DNA of 13,652 bases from DASZMJ01 sp035551935 (GTDB lineage: Bacteria; Planctomycetota; Planctomycetia; Isosphaerales; Isosphaeraceae): NCBI GenBank assembly GCA_035551935.1, contig DASZMJ010000597.1:1-13652 (forward strand). The letters are read 5' to 3'. This document shows positions 7,694 through 13,615 of this stretch, in pieces. Under the pieces are notes generated by a model. That model was given only the letters and a program-made list of their open reading frames with translations, did not search any database and was not told where the DNA came from. The stretch's first letter is position 1. Each line of letters opens with the position of its first letter. Position numbers and translations under genes: made by a program.

Positions 7694-7722
7694 ACGATAG
7701 CCGTGGCCATAGAATCCGTCAA
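7694..7722 (-). promoter_or_regulatory. Candidate promoter of the heme protein gene
   Basis: Read on the minus strand, TTGACG (7722-7717) is separated by exactly 17 bases from TATCGT (7699-7694). The -35 matches the sigma-70 consensus at 5 of 6 positions and the -10 at 4 of 6. The -10 ends nine bases before the ATG at 7684. A start point about 6-7 bases after the -10 would give a leader of only about three bases, consistent with the absence of a ribosome binding site. Confidence 0.45.
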
Positions 7723-7783
7723 GGCGGGTCGCGCCGCGACGGGCGGCCTGCGACCGCCGACCGCGACCGGGACGACACCCGCC

Positions 7784-8080
7784 ATGAGCCCGAGCCAGGA
7801 CCGCGCGCCCGAGCCGCTGCTCGACCCCTTGATCGGCCATATTGTCGTCGTCGACCTGAGCCCCCCCTACGTCTGCCTCGGCCGCCTCGTCGGCCGCGAC
7901 GACCAGTTCCTCGAGCTCGCCGACGCCGACCTGCACGACTTCCGCGACAGCCCGGCGACCCGCGAGATCTACGTCTACGACTCGGTCCGCCTCGGCATCC
8001 GCCGCAACCGCGCCCGCGTCCTGATCCGCCGCGCGGAGGTCGTGGCGATCACCCGCTTCGACGCGATTTCCGAGACCTGA
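7784..8080 (+). CDS. Small conserved planctomycete protein, Sm-like beta fold
   Basis: A 98-residue protein of a type I recall from many planctomycete genomes, but without an assigned function. The body reads as short beta strands: LIGHIVVVDL, YVCLGRLVGRDDQFLEL, then ADLHDFRDSPATREIYVYDS, and finally RARVLIRRAEVVAITRFD. A leading helix plus five strands of this kind resembles an Sm/Lsm or SH3-like barrel, so RNA or protein binding is possible; this is inference. The start at 7784 is preferred because it begins right before the conserved part (MSPSQDRAPEPLLDPLIGH). An in-frame ATG at 7703 would extend it by 27 low-complexity residues into the divergent promoter region. No strong ribosome binding site is visible. 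It is transcribed away from the heme protein gene, sharing a 99-base gap. Confidence 0.72.
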   Translation: MSPSQDRAPEPLLDPLIGHIVVVDLSPPYVCLGRLVGRDDQFLELADADLHDFRDSPATREIYVYDSVRLGIRRNRARVLIRRAEVVAITRFDAISET

Positions 8081-8203
8081 ACCGCACCGGCGGCACGGGG
8101 CGTGCAAACCCCGGTTCATATTCCGGCCCCCCGCGCGAATACCCTCCGCGACGATGGCGCCGCGGCGAAAAACCCTGATTCCCCCCGTGAGGCCATGCCT
8201 GCC

Positions 8204-9406
8204 ATGTTCCAGACACGACGGCTCCTCGCCCTCCCGCTGGCCCTCGGGCTCGGCCTCGCCGCCCTGCCGGCGGCCGCCCCGGCGTCCGAGGTCCGCGACG
8301 CGGGCCACCTGTTCAGCCCCGAGGCCGTCCACAAGGCCCAGGAGCAGCTCGACCGGATCGAGCGCGCACACAAGATCCCCGTCACGATCGAGACGATCCC
8401 CTCGCTCCGCGGCGCCGTCACGGAGGAGGAATACGCGCGCTGGAAGGGCAAGAAGCCGGTCGAGGTCATCAACCTCCTGGCCGAGCGCACGGACCGCGAG
8501 GCGGGCGGCAAGGGTGTGTACATCCTCATCGACAAGAAGGAGCACGTCCTGTCCAACGTCCTGATCCCCAATCGCCTCGAGCGCCGGCTGACCCGCTCGA
8601 AGCGGGCCGAGATCCGCGAGGCGATCACCGACGAGTTCAAGAAGAAGGACTTCGACGGCGGCCTGCTCCGCGGCGTGAAGCGGATCGGCCAGGCCCTCGA
8701 CGAGACCCGCGGCGAATCGGCCCGCGCCGGCGGCGTCGGCCCCGTCGCCCGCCGCGTCCCGCCGGCCGGCCCCGGCGCGGGGCCGCGGCCGGTTCCCCAG
8801 GCACCGAACGCGAAAGGGAGCTCCGGCATGAGCGCCTTCATTATCATCATCCTGGTGATCCTGGCCGTGGTCATCGGCCTGCGATTGCTGGGCAGCCTCT
8901 TCGGCGCCGGCCGCTCCGGCTACGCCGGCCCGCAGCGCATGGGAGGCCCCGGCGGCCCGCCGGGCGTCGGCCCCGGCGCACCCGGCCCCGGCTACGGCGG
9001 CTACGGTTATGGCGGCGGCTACGGCGGCGGCCGCGGCGGCGGCTTCTTCTCGAGCCTCTTCGGCGGCATGGGCGGCGCCCTCGCCGGCAACTGGCTGTAC
9101 GACCAGTTCTCCGGCCGTCACGGCGGCGGCACTACCCCCACCACCTACAACGAGCCCGGCTACACCCCCGCCGCCCCCGAGCCCGCCCCCGGCGGCGACG
9201 AGATCGTTGGCGCCGACGACAACGGCGGCCAGGGGGGTGATTGGGGTGGCGGCGATGCCGGCGGCGGCGGCGACTGGGGCGGCGGTGACGCGGGTGGTGG
9301 CGGCGGCGACTGGGGCGGTGGCGATGTCGGCGGTGGTGGTGGTGATTGGGGCGGCGGTGGTGGTGATTGGGGCGGCGGCGACGCCGGGGGCGGTGGCGAC
9401 TGGTGA
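8204..9406 (+). CDS. TPM-domain membrane protein with GGGDW-repeat tail
   Basis: A 400-residue protein with a signal peptide (MFQTRRLLALPLALGLGLAALPAAAPAS), a TPM-type domain at about 30-165, and a transmembrane helix at about 209-231 (SAFIIIILVILAVVIGLRLL). A Gly/Tyr-rich stretch follows (about 250-290), then FFSSLFGGMGGALAGNWLYDQF at about 283-305. From about 345 to the end it is built of GGGDW/GGDAGG repeats. TPM domains (seen in YgcG and photosystem II Psb32/TLP18.3) have been linked to acid phosphatase activity and envelope or photosystem maintenance. The role here is unknown. GVYILIDKKEHV and RLERRLTRSKRAEI fit the domain's core. GAGG at 8189-8192 is 11 bases before ATG 8204; the alternative ATG 8195 would leave only two. 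The order TPM, transmembrane helix, Gly-rich tail is that of YgcG-like proteins. Confidence 0.85.
   Translation: MFQTRRLLALPLALGLGLAALPAAAPASEVRDAGHLFSPEAVHKAQEQLDRIERAHKIPVTIETIPSLRGAVTEEEYARWKGKKPVEVINLLAERTDREAGGKGVYILIDKKEHVLSNVLIPNRLERRLTRSKRAEIREAITDEFKKKDFDGGLLRGVKRIGQALDETRGESARAGGVGPVARRVPPAGPGAGPRPVPQAPNAKGSSGMSAFIIIILVILAVVIGLRLLGSLFGAGRSGYAGPQRMGGPGGPPGVGPGAPGPGYGGYGYGGGYGGGRGGGFFSSLFGGMGGALAGNWLYDQFSGRHGGGTTPTTYNEPGYTPAAPEPAPGGDEIVGADDNGGQGGDWGGGDAGGGGDWGGGDAGGGGGDWGGGDVGGGGGDWGGGGGDWGGGDAGGGGDW
9235..9403 (+). repeat. Coding repeat for GGGDWGG units
   Basis: The 3' end of the TPM gene is made of imperfect units of GGCGGCGACTGGGGC or GGTGGTGATTGGGGC type. Each encodes Gly-Gly-Asp-Trp-Gly, alternating with GGCGAYGCCGG-type spacers. 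Synonymous differences (GAC/GAT, GGC/GGT) between units show that selection acts on the protein repeat rather than on a recent DNA duplication. Confidence 0.8.
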
Positions 9407-9427
9407 GCCTTCGCGACGCCGCAAGAC

Positions 9428-9460
9428 ACCCTCACCCCGGCAGAGGGCCGGGGTGAGGGT
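9428..9460. repeat. 14-bp perfect hairpin between TPM and TolB-like genes
   Basis: ACCCTCACCCCGGC (9428-9441) is the exact reverse complement of 9447-9460, with a five-base loop. It lies 21 bases past the TPM stop. CCCTCACCCC...GGGGTGAGGG palindromes recur in many GC-rich genomes as REP-like sequences. It may terminate the TPM transcript, although no U-run follows. Confidence 0.75.
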
Positions 9461-9541
9461 CCGATCCCGACCTCGTCCCGAGTCCCTGAACTCGCGGAGT
9501 CCGCGATGCGCCTCGGAGCCGGTGGGGAGGCCGGAACGACC

Positions 9542-10909
9542 ATGCGAAGCCATCCCCGAGGGTCGTTCGCCCTGGCCGCCTTCGCCGTGCTGGCGGGCCT
9601 GGGGGCGGGGCCGCCGGAGTGGCTGGCGGGGCGGTGGAGGGCGGTCGAGTCGGGCTGGGGGCTCGTCGCCAGGCTCGAGGCGCTGGAGGTCCGGCCGGCG
9701 GCGGGGTTGCGGCCGGCGATGGTCGAGGCGTTCGACCGCGATGAGAAGGGCCGCGTGCGGTCGTGGGGCGTCGCGACCCTGGACGCCTCCGTCGGCGAGC
9801 CGCCGCCGTCGCGTTGGCTGAGGGCGGAGTGGACCTCGGGCGCGAGCCTCGTCACGCTCGCAATGCGGCCGACGGCCGACGGCCGGCTCACGGCGATCGT
9901 CCGCGAGCGGCCCCGCGCCCGGGCCGGCTCGGCCCCCGAGAAGGTCCGCCAGGTCGTGCTCGAGCCCGACGCGACCCGACCCGTCGCCGACGCCGGTCGC
10001 CGGGCCCCGGTCGACCGCCGGGGGTTCGAGCCCGACGCCCCCGGCCCCCGCGGCGAGGCGTTGGCCGGCCTGTTCGTCGTCGGCGTCGACGGCCGGGGGC
10101 TCCGCGCCGTCGCCGTGCCCGACGGCTTCGGCCGCGCCTCGCACCCGTGCTGGTCGGCCGACGGCCGCTGGCTGGCCTTCGCGGCATCCAACCCCGACGG
10201 CCGCGACTCGTTGATCCGCGTCGTCGCCGCCCGCGGCGGGCCGACCACCGCGATCGCCGCCGGCAATGCCCCGACCTGGTCGGCCGACGGCGCCCGGATC
10301 GCCTACAACGCCACCGGCAAGCCCCCCTTCGCCACCGACTGGGACGAGCCCGGCACCAACGACGAGCGGGTCGAGGCCGTCCGCCTCGCCGGCCCGGGCA
10401 AGGGCACCGTGGAGGTCCTCGCCGCCGGCCTCTGGCCCCGGTTCGCCCCGACCGACGACCGCCTCGCCTTCGTCGCCCGCGTCGGCGGCAACAACTGGGA
10501 GGTCTTCGTCCGCTCCGCCGACGGCCTCCACCAAACCCGCCTGACCGACCACCCCGCGCTCGACACCGTCCCCGTCTGGACCGCCGACGGCAAGGCGATC
10601 GTGTTCCTCTCCGACCGCGGCAACCGCTGGGACCTCTACCGCGTCCCCGCCGACGGCCGCGGGCCGACCACGCGCCTGACCGACCACCCCCGCCGCGAGG
10701 AGGGGGCCGACCTCAGCCCCGACGGCGAGACCGCCGCCTTCACCATCCGCCGCGACCGCCCCGACGCCCACGTCCTCCTCCTCGACCTCGCCACCGCCGT
10801 CGCCCGCCCCCTGCTCGACCCCCCATCCTGCGACCTCGACCCATCGTTCTCCCCCGACGGCCATTGGCTCGCCTTCTCCTCCCGACGCCGCCCCCCCGGC
10901 CGCCCCTGA
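9542..10909 (+). CDS. Exported TolB-like beta-propeller (PD40 repeat) protein
   Basis: A 455-residue protein with a signal peptide (MRSHPRGSFALAAFAVLAGLGAG). An N-terminal region to about 175 has a LAGRWRAVESGWGLVARLEALEV start that I do not recognise. From about 180 the sequence holds repeated PD40/WD40-like blades: CWSADGRWLAFAA at about 204, TWSADGARIAYNA at 246, RFAPTDDRLAFVA at 301, VWTADGKAIVFLS at 346, LSPDGETAAFTI at 391, and FSPDGHWLAFSS at 436. Between them are SDRGNRWDLYRVP and TRLTDHP segments typical of TolB C-terminal propellers. These are periplasmic interaction platforms. No Pal, TolA or TolQR genes are near, so a Tol-system role is not supported. ATG 9542 gives the cleaner signal peptide; ATG 9506, with GGAG six bases upstream, would add 12 residues and is a real alternative. 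Confidence 0.83.
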   Translation: MRSHPRGSFALAAFAVLAGLGAGPPEWLAGRWRAVESGWGLVARLEALEVRPAAGLRPAMVEAFDRDEKGRVRSWGVATLDASVGEPPPSRWLRAEWTSGASLVTLAMRPTADGRLTAIVRERPRARAGSAPEKVRQVVLEPDATRPVADAGRRAPVDRRGFEPDAPGPRGEALAGLFVVGVDGRGLRAVAVPDGFGRASHPCWSADGRWLAFAASNPDGRDSLIRVVAARGGPTTAIAAGNAPTWSADGARIAYNATGKPPFATDWDEPGTNDERVEAVRLAGPGKGTVEVLAAGLWPRFAPTDDRLAFVARVGGNNWEVFVRSADGLHQTRLTDHPALDTVPVWTADGKAIVFLSDRGNRWDLYRVPADGRGPTTRLTDHPRREEGADLSPDGETAAFTIRRDRPDAHVLLLDLATAVARPLLDPPSCDLDPSFSPDGHWLAFSSRRRPPGRP

Positions 10910-11949
10910 CCGGCGCACCCCGGACGCCGCCGACCCCTTCGGATCGGCCTTCGCTGATGGGAAGCGGTCGTCCGAGGGCCGAAATGGGCCTCAAACGACC
11001 TCGGGGATCGCCGTCGCCAGCCGCGGCGCCCAGCCGGCGAACAGCTTCGAGACCAGCCGCGACGGACCGGGGACGGGTTGCGCATCGAAACTCGATTCGG
11101 GTAAATGACTTGCGTCATTCTTCGGTTCGTTCCGCGCCGGCGCCTCGGCCGGCGGCGGGACCGGCCGTGCCACGGGCGCGGGGACGGGTCGCGGCGTGTG
11201 CCGGGCCTTCTTGCTGGCGATGAGCGACGCCGAGAGTTGCCGCAACGTGCGCAGGTGGTCCTGCAAGTAGCGATGCCGACGCATCCCATCATCCGTAGTA
11301 TCCACATACGAGGCCGCGATCGCCGCCTCGCGGTCGGCCGCATCGGCCGCCTCCAAGGCCGGCCGCAGCGCCTCCAACGCCTCCAGCTCGTCGGCCACGA
11401 TCACGCGCAAATCCTCGCGTGAGTTGGAGTTGTGGACGACGTCGAGGCCGAAGCTCTTCTGGCTCGTGGCGTGCTCCGTCTCGGCCAGGCCCAGCTCGGC
11501 CTCCAGCGCCCGGCCCAGGCCGTGGACCAGCCGCACCGTCGGGTCGCTCGTGGCGCCGGGATGCAGCCCGAGCAGGCGGATGGCGAGGTCGCGCTGCTGG
11601 AAGGTCCAATGGCCGCCGTCGTCCAGCGCCGCATCGAGCTCACGCCAGCGCGCGATCAGCCAGCGGCAGCCGTCGCCGCGGCCCAGGAGCGCCTCGTGCG
11701 CCGCCATCGTGTTGGCCTGGATCGATTCGACCAGCGCCGTGAGGCCCGCGGCGCGGGCGTCGTCCCACTTGCCGCCGGCGTCGCGGACGCGGGCGGAGAC
11801 GGCGGCGTTGTCGGCCATGCGGACGCGGGTCAGGGCGATCGAGGCGCAGACCATGTTGTAGACCAGCTCGCGCTCGTACGAATCGGCCGGCTTGAGCTCG
11901 TGGACCCAGCCCTCCAGGGTGGCCTGGAACTCCTCGACGCTCTCGCCGG

Positions 11950-11959
11950 GCAGGACCGC
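11950..11959. repeat. Target site duplication of MITE copy at 11960 (left)
   Basis: GCAGGACCGC at 11950-11959 is repeated exactly at 12083-12092, directly on either side of the element. Both copies lie within the broken gene's coding sequence. Confidence 0.95.
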
Positions 11960-12082
11960 CAGGGCGAACGCACGTGTTTCGCAAATCCTTGTCCTGCAAG
12001 GATTTGCAATCTAGTGCACGGAATTCAACTAGTCGCAAGTTCTTTGCAGACAAGGATTTGTGAATTAGATGCGTTTGCCCTG
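11960..12082. mobile_element. 123-bp MITE-like element, copy A
   Basis: A short non-coding element with inverted ends CAGGGCGAACGCA and (other strand) CAGGGCAAACGCA, 12 of 13 matching, flanked by a 10-bp direct repeat. Internally there are two hairpin units. One is 11979-12007, where GCAAATCCTTG (11981-11991) pairs perfectly with CAAGGATTTGC (11997-12007). The other, 12033-12062, pairs less perfectly with G-U pairs. The outer parts of the two halves are also complementary (CAAATCCTTGTC in both ends). It encodes no transposase and must have been moved by one supplied elsewhere. CAGGG ends plus a 10-bp duplication recall ISAs1-family elements, which is a suggestion from memory only. Confidence 0.92.
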
Positions 12083-12092
12083 GCAGGACCGC
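12083..12092. repeat. Target site duplication of copy A (right)
   Basis: Second copy of GCAGGACCGC, identical to 11950-11959. Confidence 0.95.
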
Positions 12093-12152
12093 CACGTGGG
12101 TGCAGAGGCCGTGGGTGACGGCGTTCAAGGCGGCGATGGCCTTGCCCTCGGG

Positions 12153-12162
12153 CGTGCGCGGG
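12153..12162. repeat. Target site duplication of MITE copy B (left)
   Basis: CGTGCGCGGG at 12153-12162 is repeated exactly at 12286-12295 on either side of the second element. Confidence 0.95.
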
Positions 12163-12285
12163 CAGGGCTAACGCACGGTCTTCGCAAGTCTTTGCCGGCA
12201 AAGGGATTACATTTGTATGTACGTGCGATGACCAGTCGTAAATTCTTTGCCGCTAGGTACTTGCAGATTAGATGCGTTTGCCCTG
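12163..12285. mobile_element. 123-bp MITE-like element, copy B
   Basis: The same length (123 bp) and orientation as the copy at 11960-12082. The ends are CAGGGCTAACGCA and (other strand) CAGGGCAAACGCA. A hand alignment without gaps gives about 84 of 123 identical bases; the last 19 bases (ATTAGATGCG TTTGCCCTG) are identical in both. The hairpin of its first half is the 14-base palindrome CTTTGCC/GGCAAAG at 12190-12203. The second half (about 12234-12266) again contains the AATTCTTTGCCG-like unit. It introduces a stop codon (TAA, minus strand, 12268-12270) into the host gene. The divergence from copy A shows the two arrived as separate members of an old family, not by duplication in place. Confidence 0.92.
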
Positions 12286-12295
12286 CGTGCGCGGG
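12286..12295. repeat. Target site duplication of copy B (right)
   Basis: Second copy of CGTGCGCGGG, identical to 12153-12162. Confidence 0.95.
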
Positions 12296-12549
12296 CCGGT
12301 CGACAGCAGCGTGTTGGCGCGGCGGGCGGCGAGCTGGGCGGCGGAGAGCTGCGTCTTGGTCATCTTCGAAGTCGTGGCCATGTCGGGGACCCTCAACAAA
12401 GGGAGCCAGGCACTCGGGTGGGAACGGGCGGTCATCGCCCCTGTCACGATCCTGCTTTTCCTTAATCTCGTTTCCGGCGCCGAAAATTATTCCCGAATTC
12501 CGGAGATCTTTCGCGGAATCCTCGCGGCCGGGCCCGGGGCGTCCCGCCA

Positions 12550-12624
12550 TCGGGTGGCACGCCCTGAGTCCTCGACGGGCGTGGTCCCCGGGCCGACCAC
12601 GCCCTTGCAGGGCGTGCCACCCGA
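12550..12624. repeat. Nested palindrome with GGGTGGCACGCCCTG arms
   Basis: The outer arms 12550-12566 and 12608-12624 are complementary over 17 bp. Inside them GGGCGTGGTC (12577-12586) pairs with GACCACGCCC (12595-12604). A single strand can form a long hairpin with one internal interruption. The unit GGGCGTGCCACCCGACG (12610-12626) recurs exactly at 12676-12692, so it is a repeat family. Confidence 0.85.
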
Positions 12625-12675
12625 CGATGGGAAGGCGGACGGCATGCGGAGCGTGCCTGCGACGGGGAGAGGAGC

Positions 12676-12692
12676 GGGCGTGCCACCCGACG
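12676..12692 (+). repeat. Partial copy of the GGGCGTGCCACCCGACG repeat
   Basis: Seventeen bases identical to 12610-12626, the right arm of the nested palindrome. The matching left arm is not seen nearby, so this is a half-copy. Confidence 0.7.
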
Positions 12693-12737
12693 CGCGGGGT
12701 GGCCGTCACACCCCAGCGGGCCCGCCGCGGTCTTCTC

Positions 12738-12838
12738 TTCGGGACCCGACGCACGAGCGAGGGCCTTCTAACCCACGGCCAAAGCCCCGCCGGCCGAGGG
12801 GGTATGGAGGACCCTCGCGGGCGCGTCGGGTCCCGGAA
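12738..12838. repeat. Imperfect palindrome related to the 6079-6152 repeat
   Basis: The left arm (12738-12763) and the reverse complement of the right arm (12812-12838) share GGGACCCGACGC, then GCGAGGG, with four differing bases and one extra base between them. About 48 unpaired bases separate the arms. The left arm extended to 12768 matches the left arm of the palindrome at 6081-6111 at 27 of 31 positions. So two members of one palindromic family lie about 6.6 kb apart, one perfect and one with an enlarged loop. Confidence 0.8.
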
Positions 12839-13009
12839 GCGAAGCCCTCGCCGAGTGTCCCGGGTCCGACCTGGAGACCGTGCGCCGCGGAAGCGGCCGG
12901 GGCGTGCGGGTTCGGCGGCGAATCCGGGGTCCCCGGGCGGGGCGATTGTCCGTTGGTGGCGCGGGGATTAGAATCGAGGCCGTTGACCGCAATCGCGGCC
13001 GGCCTTGCG

Positions 13010-13082
13010 GGGCGATTAGCTCAGTCGGTAGAGCGCCCGCCTTACACGCGGGTGGTCGGGGGTTCGAGTCCCTCATCGCCCA
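13010..13082 (+). tRNA. tRNA-Val (anticodon UAC)
   Basis: A complete 73-base cloverleaf. The acceptor arms GGGCGAT and ATCGCCC pair perfectly. The D arm is GCTC-AGTCGGTA-GAGC. The anticodon stem CCCGC/GCGGG encloses the loop CTTACAC with anticodon TAC, which reads valine codons GUA and probably GUG. The T arm has GGGGG-TTCGAGT-CCCTC with one G-U pair. The discriminator base is A and CCA is not encoded. It stands alone, followed by mobile-element remnants. Confidence 0.97.
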
Positions 13083-13170
13083 CTCAAGCCTTGAAAGGAC
13101 TTGCGGCGAGCGTAGAATACCTCCGGCGGACGTCGGCAGAGATCGATGGCAGAGTTCCCCGGAGCCGTCC

Positions 13171-13329
13171 ATGCCCCGCAAGCACCCGCAGCCGTTCTGG
13201 CGCGAGGCGCGCCGATGCTGGTAAGTCCAGCTCGGCGCCCGGCAGCACTGCCTCGCCCCGGATCGCGACGAGGCGTTCCGGCTCTATCACGACCTGGGCG
13301 ACGTTGCCTCGCGGGATAAAGAAAGGTAA
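13171..13329 (+). pseudogene. Remnant of tyrosine-integrase N-terminus
   Basis: The frame from ATG 13171 reads MPRKHPQPFWREARRCW, a stop (TAA, 13222-13224), then VQLGARQHCLAPDRDEAFRLYHDL and, after a few unrelated residues, a second stop (13327-13329). The pattern M-P-R-K...F/W-W...A-x-x-C-W-[Y]-V-x-L/I-G-x-R-x-x-L-x-P-D-R-D-E-A-F-R-L-Y-H is one I recall as the N-terminal arm-binding segment of planctomycete phage-type integrases. The stop stands where a Tyr codon (TAC/TAT) would be expected. The catalytic C-terminal domain is absent. GGAG lies about eight bases before the ATG. It sits 88 bases downstream of tRNA-Val, a usual place for integrase genes of tRNA-targeting elements. It is short, so the call rests on motif memory. 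Confidence 0.6.
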
Positions 13330-13469
13330 CCCACTCCGGACGGCGGACCGTCCCCCGGTGACTGATGTCGGGCTGGCCCCCTGCACCAGGTGCGGCTCGC
13401 CTCGCGGCGAGCAAGTGGTGGAGTGGGGGAGGCAAGCCCCAGGAGCCGCCGAAGAATGAACTCCAGCAT
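13287..13469 (-). CDS. Doubtful small ORF, possibly part of a dispersed repeat
   Basis: A 60-residue frame (MLEFILRRLLGLASPTPPLA...) with an unusually good ribosome binding site (GGAGG, about four bases before the ATG at 13469). Its product starts with a short amphipathic stretch, then becomes Arg/Pro/Ser-rich without recognisable domains. It runs antisense to the end of the integrase remnant and includes a strong hairpin (GCTCGCC/GGCGAGC at 13395-13412). It may be real, or simply a chance frame in decayed mobile DNA; I favour the latter. Confidence 0.2.
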   Translation of the reverse strand: MLEFILRRLLGLASPTPPLARREASRTWCRGPARHQSPGDGPPSGVGYLSLSREATSPRS

Positions 13470-13615
13470 CGCTCCTCCCTTCTGCGCCATGTCGCCGCAT
13501 TACGCGGCGGGGCCTCGTGGCCCAGTTCTATTGCAGGATGCACGGTCCTTGGCGTATACCTTCCCGTGGCCACGACCCGCTTTCCGCCTTGAGGATGCTT
13601 CTGTGGAGTCACGTC
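13330..13615. other. Decayed mobile-element region, nothing recognised
   Basis: About 286 bases without a recognisable gene. It contains a GC hairpin (GCTCGCC at 13395-13401 with GGCGAGC at 13406-13412, four-base loop). The remainder is less GC-biased and has less regular codon structure than the genes to its left, consistent with transferred or degenerating DNA between the integrase remnant and the gene starting at 13616. Confidence 0.5.

Larger units (their letters stand above)
10991..12381 (-). pseudogene. Planctomycete STGPRT-PEGK family gene broken by two MITEs
   Basis: The gene began at ATG 12381 (MATTSKMTKTQLSAAQLAAR..., GAGG about ten bases upstream) and ended at TGA 10991. It is interrupted after codon 32 by 12163-12285 and, about 24 codons later, by 11960-12082. 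Each insertion adds 133 bases (123-bp element plus a 10-bp duplication), causing a frameshift; the first also brings a TAA after five more codons (12268-12270). Removing 266 bases leaves 1125 bases, exactly 375 codons, and rejoins ...STGPRT/PEGKAIAALNAVTHGLCTHVAVLP/GESVEEF.... The restored 374-residue product has the S-T-G-P-x-T-P-E-G-K...N-A-x-x-H-G-L start I recall in planctomycete proteins of unknown function, then helical Ala/Leu/Arg-rich sequence. The rest of the frame from 11854 to 10991 is intact, which points to recent loss. I assign no function. Confidence 0.93.
12382..13009. other. Repeat-rich non-coding region before tRNA-Val
   Basis: This 628-base stretch has no believable gene. 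It begins with the leader of the broken gene. There is an unusually A/T-rich patch at about 12450-12500 (ttttccttaatctcg and cgaaaattattcccgaattcc) that may contain that gene's promoter, though no clear -35/-10 is visible. It then carries the nested palindrome at 12550-12624, a partial third copy of that repeat at 12676-12692, and the imperfect palindrome at 12738-12838. Confidence 0.65.

Noticed and set aside
9235..9403. Direct-repeat array such as a CRISPR or VNTR in non-coding DNA
   Set aside because: The units lie in frame within the TPM gene, vary synonymously and encode GGGDW, so this is a protein repeat.
9542..10909. Tol-Pal system TolB
   Set aside because: The propeller repeats fit, but no Pal, TolA, TolQ or TolR gene is adjacent and the N-terminal region is not the usual TolB domain.
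6182..10918. A single 1578-residue open frame on the minus strand spanning four genes
   Set aside because: Only its last 500 codons (from ATG 7684) carry a signal peptide, heme motif and normal composition. The rest is the low-complexity antisense reading of three plus-strand genes, common in GC-rich DNA.
11640..12128. A 162-residue minus-strand frame reading through MITE copy A
   Set aside because: It begins in the broken host gene, runs through the element and continues in the wrong frame. It is a by-product of the insertion, not a fusion gene.
11950..12295. CRISPR array or toxin-antitoxin small RNA locus
   Set aside because: There are only two diverged repeats, each with its own flanking duplication and with gene sequence between them. 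The gene frame is restored by removal, so they are insertions.
12272..13459. A 395-residue plus-strand frame across the repeats and the tRNA
   Set aside because: It crosses the palindromes and the tRNA gene and has no domain; a chance GC-rich frame.
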